From the NCBI RefSeq assembly GCF_028745515.1, contig NZ_JAQZSG010000016.1, forward strand, positions 1 to 64,000: a stretch of DNA of 64,000 bases. Reading direction: 5' to 3'. The notes beneath the pieces were generated by a model. It was not told where the DNA came from and searched no databases. It was given only the letters and a program-made list of their open reading frames with translations. Source of the DNA: Paenibacillus thermotolerans (GTDB taxonomy: Bacteria; Bacillota; Bacilli; Paenibacillales; YIM-B00363). Of this stretch, positions 62,119 through 64,000 are shown piece by piece. How positions within the stretch are numbered: position 1 is the first letter of the stretch; every line of letters starts with the position of its first letter. The translations under genes were made by a program, and so were the position numbers.

Positions 62119-63705
62119 TCAGTCGATCGCTCCGGCCCCGGTGCGTTGCGCTTTCAATGTATTTCGGTATTCGCTCGGCGTCTTCCCCTCGACCTTCTCA
62201 AATTGCGTAACGAAGTAATCCGAGTTGCTGAAGCCGACCCGGTCGGCAATTTCGTAAACCCGAAGCTCCGTCTGGCGAAGCAGCTTCTTGGCCTCCTGCA
62301 CTCTATGCCGCAGCAAAAATTCGTTAAAATAAAAACCGTACGATTTCTTGAACAGCTGCCCGAGGTAAACCGGATTCATATAAAACTTCGCTGCAATGGA
62401 CTTTAAGCTCATATTTTCGTTGTAATGCGTTTCGATGTACCTTTTCACCTTTTGGATGCTGCCCTTGCCGTTCTTTTTGCGCTGCTCCGCGATGTAGCTT
62501 GCGCTTTCCGAGACGAACGTGGAAACCATCGAGCGCAGCTTGAGCAGGGTGACCGGGTGCTTTAGCGCATCCAATACCGGCTGCAGCGCGGCAAGCTCCC
62601 TTTCGTCGCCGTCCATTTCCTGCAAGGTGCGAACGATGCCCATGACGCATCTTGAAATCGAAGCTCCTACCGCATCCGGTGTGAAATACCGGTCCCGAAA
62701 CGCATCGAACAGCTCGGAAACAGCCTCGTCCAATCGGTTGAAGTCCGACTCCTCGACCGATTCCAACAACCGGTGGTACAAGGCGTTATCCAGCTCGATA
62801 TTTTGTACGGGAATTTCCGCGATATCATCGAACAATACGGCCTTGCTTTCTCCCAGTGCGTATTTACGCAGCCGAGCCTCGTTTGCCGTTCGCAGCGATT
62901 CCTTCAATTGGTCTAACCGATACGCAACGCTGCCGCCGTAAACCATAACAGTGCCTTCCATGGAAGAAGAGAGCCGCTCCTGCACGGACTGTATATAAAG
63001 GTTCCAGTCCGTTTTGGCTCCTCGCTTGGAACAGGCGGCGATAAAGCCGTAGACGCCCCGCTGCTGTTCGTGCAGAAGCACCTCCGGATACCCCGTGTAT
63101 TCGACGATCGTTTGAGAAAGCGTTGTTTTTATGTGGCGGAGGCGTTGAAACAAATCGGCTTCTCCAAAGTCGACCGGTAAATCGTTGACCTCTACGATGA
63201 AATATCTCATCGCTTGCCCTTCCACGATCCCCGTCAGAACGGCCAGCTCCATCATCAGCTTGGAATCGGCGCGCCCCGCCAAGAGCTCTTCGAATTTCGT
63301 TTCATTGGAAAGGGAATCGGCACCCGCATGGGGCATCTGCTGCGTCAGCCGGTCCAAAGCCGCAGCCAGCTCCTCTTCGTCGATCGGCTTTAAGATGAAG
63401 TCCTGTACGCCGAAGCGCATGGCCTGCTGTGCGTATTTGAAGTCGCTGAACCCGCTGACAATAATGAACAACGGTTCGTGCCGCTCCTTCCCCTTGACGG
63501 CTTGTATGAGCTGCAGTCCGTCCAGAACGGGCATGCGAATATCCGTAACGACAAGCTCGGGGCGCTCTCTTTCGATCCACTCGAGCGCCTCTTCGCCGTT
63601 GCCCGCTTCAAGAATCGTATCGAATCCGAATTGGCCCCAATCGATTAATTGTTTTAAGCCCTGTCGTGCGTATACCTCGTCGTCCACCAACAATACTTTA
63701 CACAC
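62119..63705 (-). CDS. YesN-type response regulator with AraC DNA-binding domain
   Basis: About 528 residues. The receiver (1-125) has acidic residues VDDEVYARQG, phospho-acceptor Asp in LVVTDIRMPVLDG and Lys in DFILKPIDEEEL. A long middle region (about 130-410) links to an AraC HTH pair at the end (YLGQLFKKSYGFYFNEFLLRHRVQ, GFSNSDYFVTQFEKVEGKTPSEYR, in parts). The frame is open to 63786, but GGGGTGGGAACCGATC precedes GTG at 63705. Such regulators usually pair with a membrane kinase and control sugar-ABC and glycosidase genes; the kinase is outside this window. It is likely the activator of the xylan genes. Confidence 0.85.
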   Translation of the reverse strand: MCKVLLVDDEVYARQGLKQLIDWGQFGFDTILEAGNGEEALEWIERERPELVVTDIRMPVLDGLQLIQAVKGKERHEPLFIIVSGFSDFKYAQQAMRFGVQDFILKPIDEEELAAALDRLTQQMPHAGADSLSNETKFEELLAGRADSKLMMELAVLTGIVEGQAMRYFIVEVNDLPVDFGEADLFQRLRHIKTTLSQTIVEYTGYPEVLLHEQQRGVYGFIAACSKRGAKTDWNLYIQSVQERLSSSMEGTVMVYGGSVAYRLDQLKESLRTANEARLRKYALGESKAVLFDDIAEIPVQNIELDNALYHRLLESVEESDFNRLDEAVSELFDAFRDRYFTPDAVGASISRCVMGIVRTLQEMDGDERELAALQPVLDALKHPVTLLKLRSMVSTFVSESASYIAEQRKKNGKGSIQKVKRYIETHYNENMSLKSIAAKFYMNPVYLGQLFKKSYGFYFNEFLLRHRVQEAKKLLRQTELRVYEIADRVGFSNSDYFVTQFEKVEGKTPSEYRNTLKAQRTGAGAID

Positions 63706-63808
63706 GATCGGTTCCCACCCCGCAAACGAAATTAAAACGCTTTCATTCCTTTCCAACAGTATACACCGGAATGGAGATACATTCACCTTCGCAAAATTTA
63801 GATTTTCC

Positions 63809-64000
63809 TTAGGAAATTAACGGGAAAAGTAAATAACGAAATTCGTATACGGGGAAGTACATTTTTGTTTTACAAAAGATAAAATGATCATCAGGCTTCC
63901 AAACATGCAGATGATCAGCACGATATCCTCTCAGCCACAACTCGCCGTTAATTCGTCTTAGATAAAAACCTTTTGGAAAATCATCGTCTTCATAAAGTAT
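63809..64000 (-). CDS. 3' end of an unidentified gene at the window edge
   Basis: The minus strand from 64000 to the stop at 63809 stays open for 63 codons and reads like real protein: LYEDDDFPKGFYLRRINGE, then ELWLRGYRADHLHVWKPDD and YFPVYEFRYLLFPLIS. No start is visible, so the gene enters from the right. Function unknown. It would be the gene upstream of the YesN-type regulator, 103 bases away. Confidence 0.5.
   Translation of the reverse strand: MLYEDDDFPKGFYLRRINGELWLRGYRADHLHVWKPDDHFIFCKTKMYFPVYEFRYLLFPLIS

Overview
The window reads as chromosomal DNA of a spore-forming Firmicute of the Paenibacillaceae (Paenibacillus/Cohnella type). Support: moderate GC with strong AGGAGG-like ribosome binding sites, frequent GTG/TTG starts, a T-box leader, a YheC/YheD spore-coat-type ATP-grasp protein, a stalk-domain (copper amine oxidase N-terminal) secreted protein, YesN-type response regulators and an intracellular xylan-degrading set. 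No rRNA, tRNA, phage, transposase or CRISPR array was seen. All family names come from reading motifs by eye; no database search was run.

Layout. 1-5.3 kb: small accessory genes on the minus strand, starting with a doubly frameshifted TylF-like methyltransferase, then VOC, DinB, an Amj-type lipid II flippase with a small membrane partner, a phosphotransferase and an isochorismatase-fold hydrolase. 5.4-14.4 kb: a 14-TM drug exporter convergent with a YafY/WYL regulator, a large secreted metallophosphoesterase, a HupE/UreJ-like membrane protein, and an ECF41 sigma factor in operon with a FAD oxidoreductase. 14.4-19.4 kb: a secreted protein, ABC ATPase, permease, histidine kinase and response regulator in one direction. 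19.6-23.97 kb: a stalk-domain/propeller protein and a phytanoyl-CoA dioxygenase fused to HEAT repeats, divergent from an AraC regulator. 23.98-25.2 kb is a non-coding tandem array of 345-bp units. 25.2-29.6 kb: AlaX editing protein, GNAT, and a three-gene ABC exporter. 29.6-36.1 kb: a complete ectoine/hydroxyectoine island, ehuBCDA-ectABCD, in one tightly packed operon that couples uptake and synthesis of compatible solutes. 36.4-43.7 kb: SMP-30 lactonase, a half MFS transporter (decayed), alpha/beta hydrolase, an unusual SDR-hydrolase fusion with a 4-TM partner, and a DHA2 exporter divergent from its MarR regulator over two palindromes. 43.7-57.4 kb: mixed accessory genes, including a DUF5667 secreted protein with an acidic block, aldo/keto reductases, ankyrin lipoprotein, a tryptophan-type T-box ahead of a chorismate mutase-DAHP synthase, GNAT/VOC/DHFR-like genes and an ECF sigma factor fused to a large C-terminal domain. 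57.5-64 kb: YheC/D protein and a glucuronoxylan-use cluster (GH67, GH10, NodB deacetylase, YesN-type regulator), then the 3' end of an unidentified gene at the right edge.

The best candidates for undescribed biology are the sigma factor fused to a BtrH/papain-fold-like domain (55776-57314), the five-gene sensory/ABC block whose first product is an unrecognised secreted protein (14451-19427), the SDR-hydrolase fusion (39240-41090), the PhyH-HEAT protein with its divergent AraC regulator (21489-23971), and the two intergenic repeat systems (24.0-25.05 kb and 29.67-29.81 kb).
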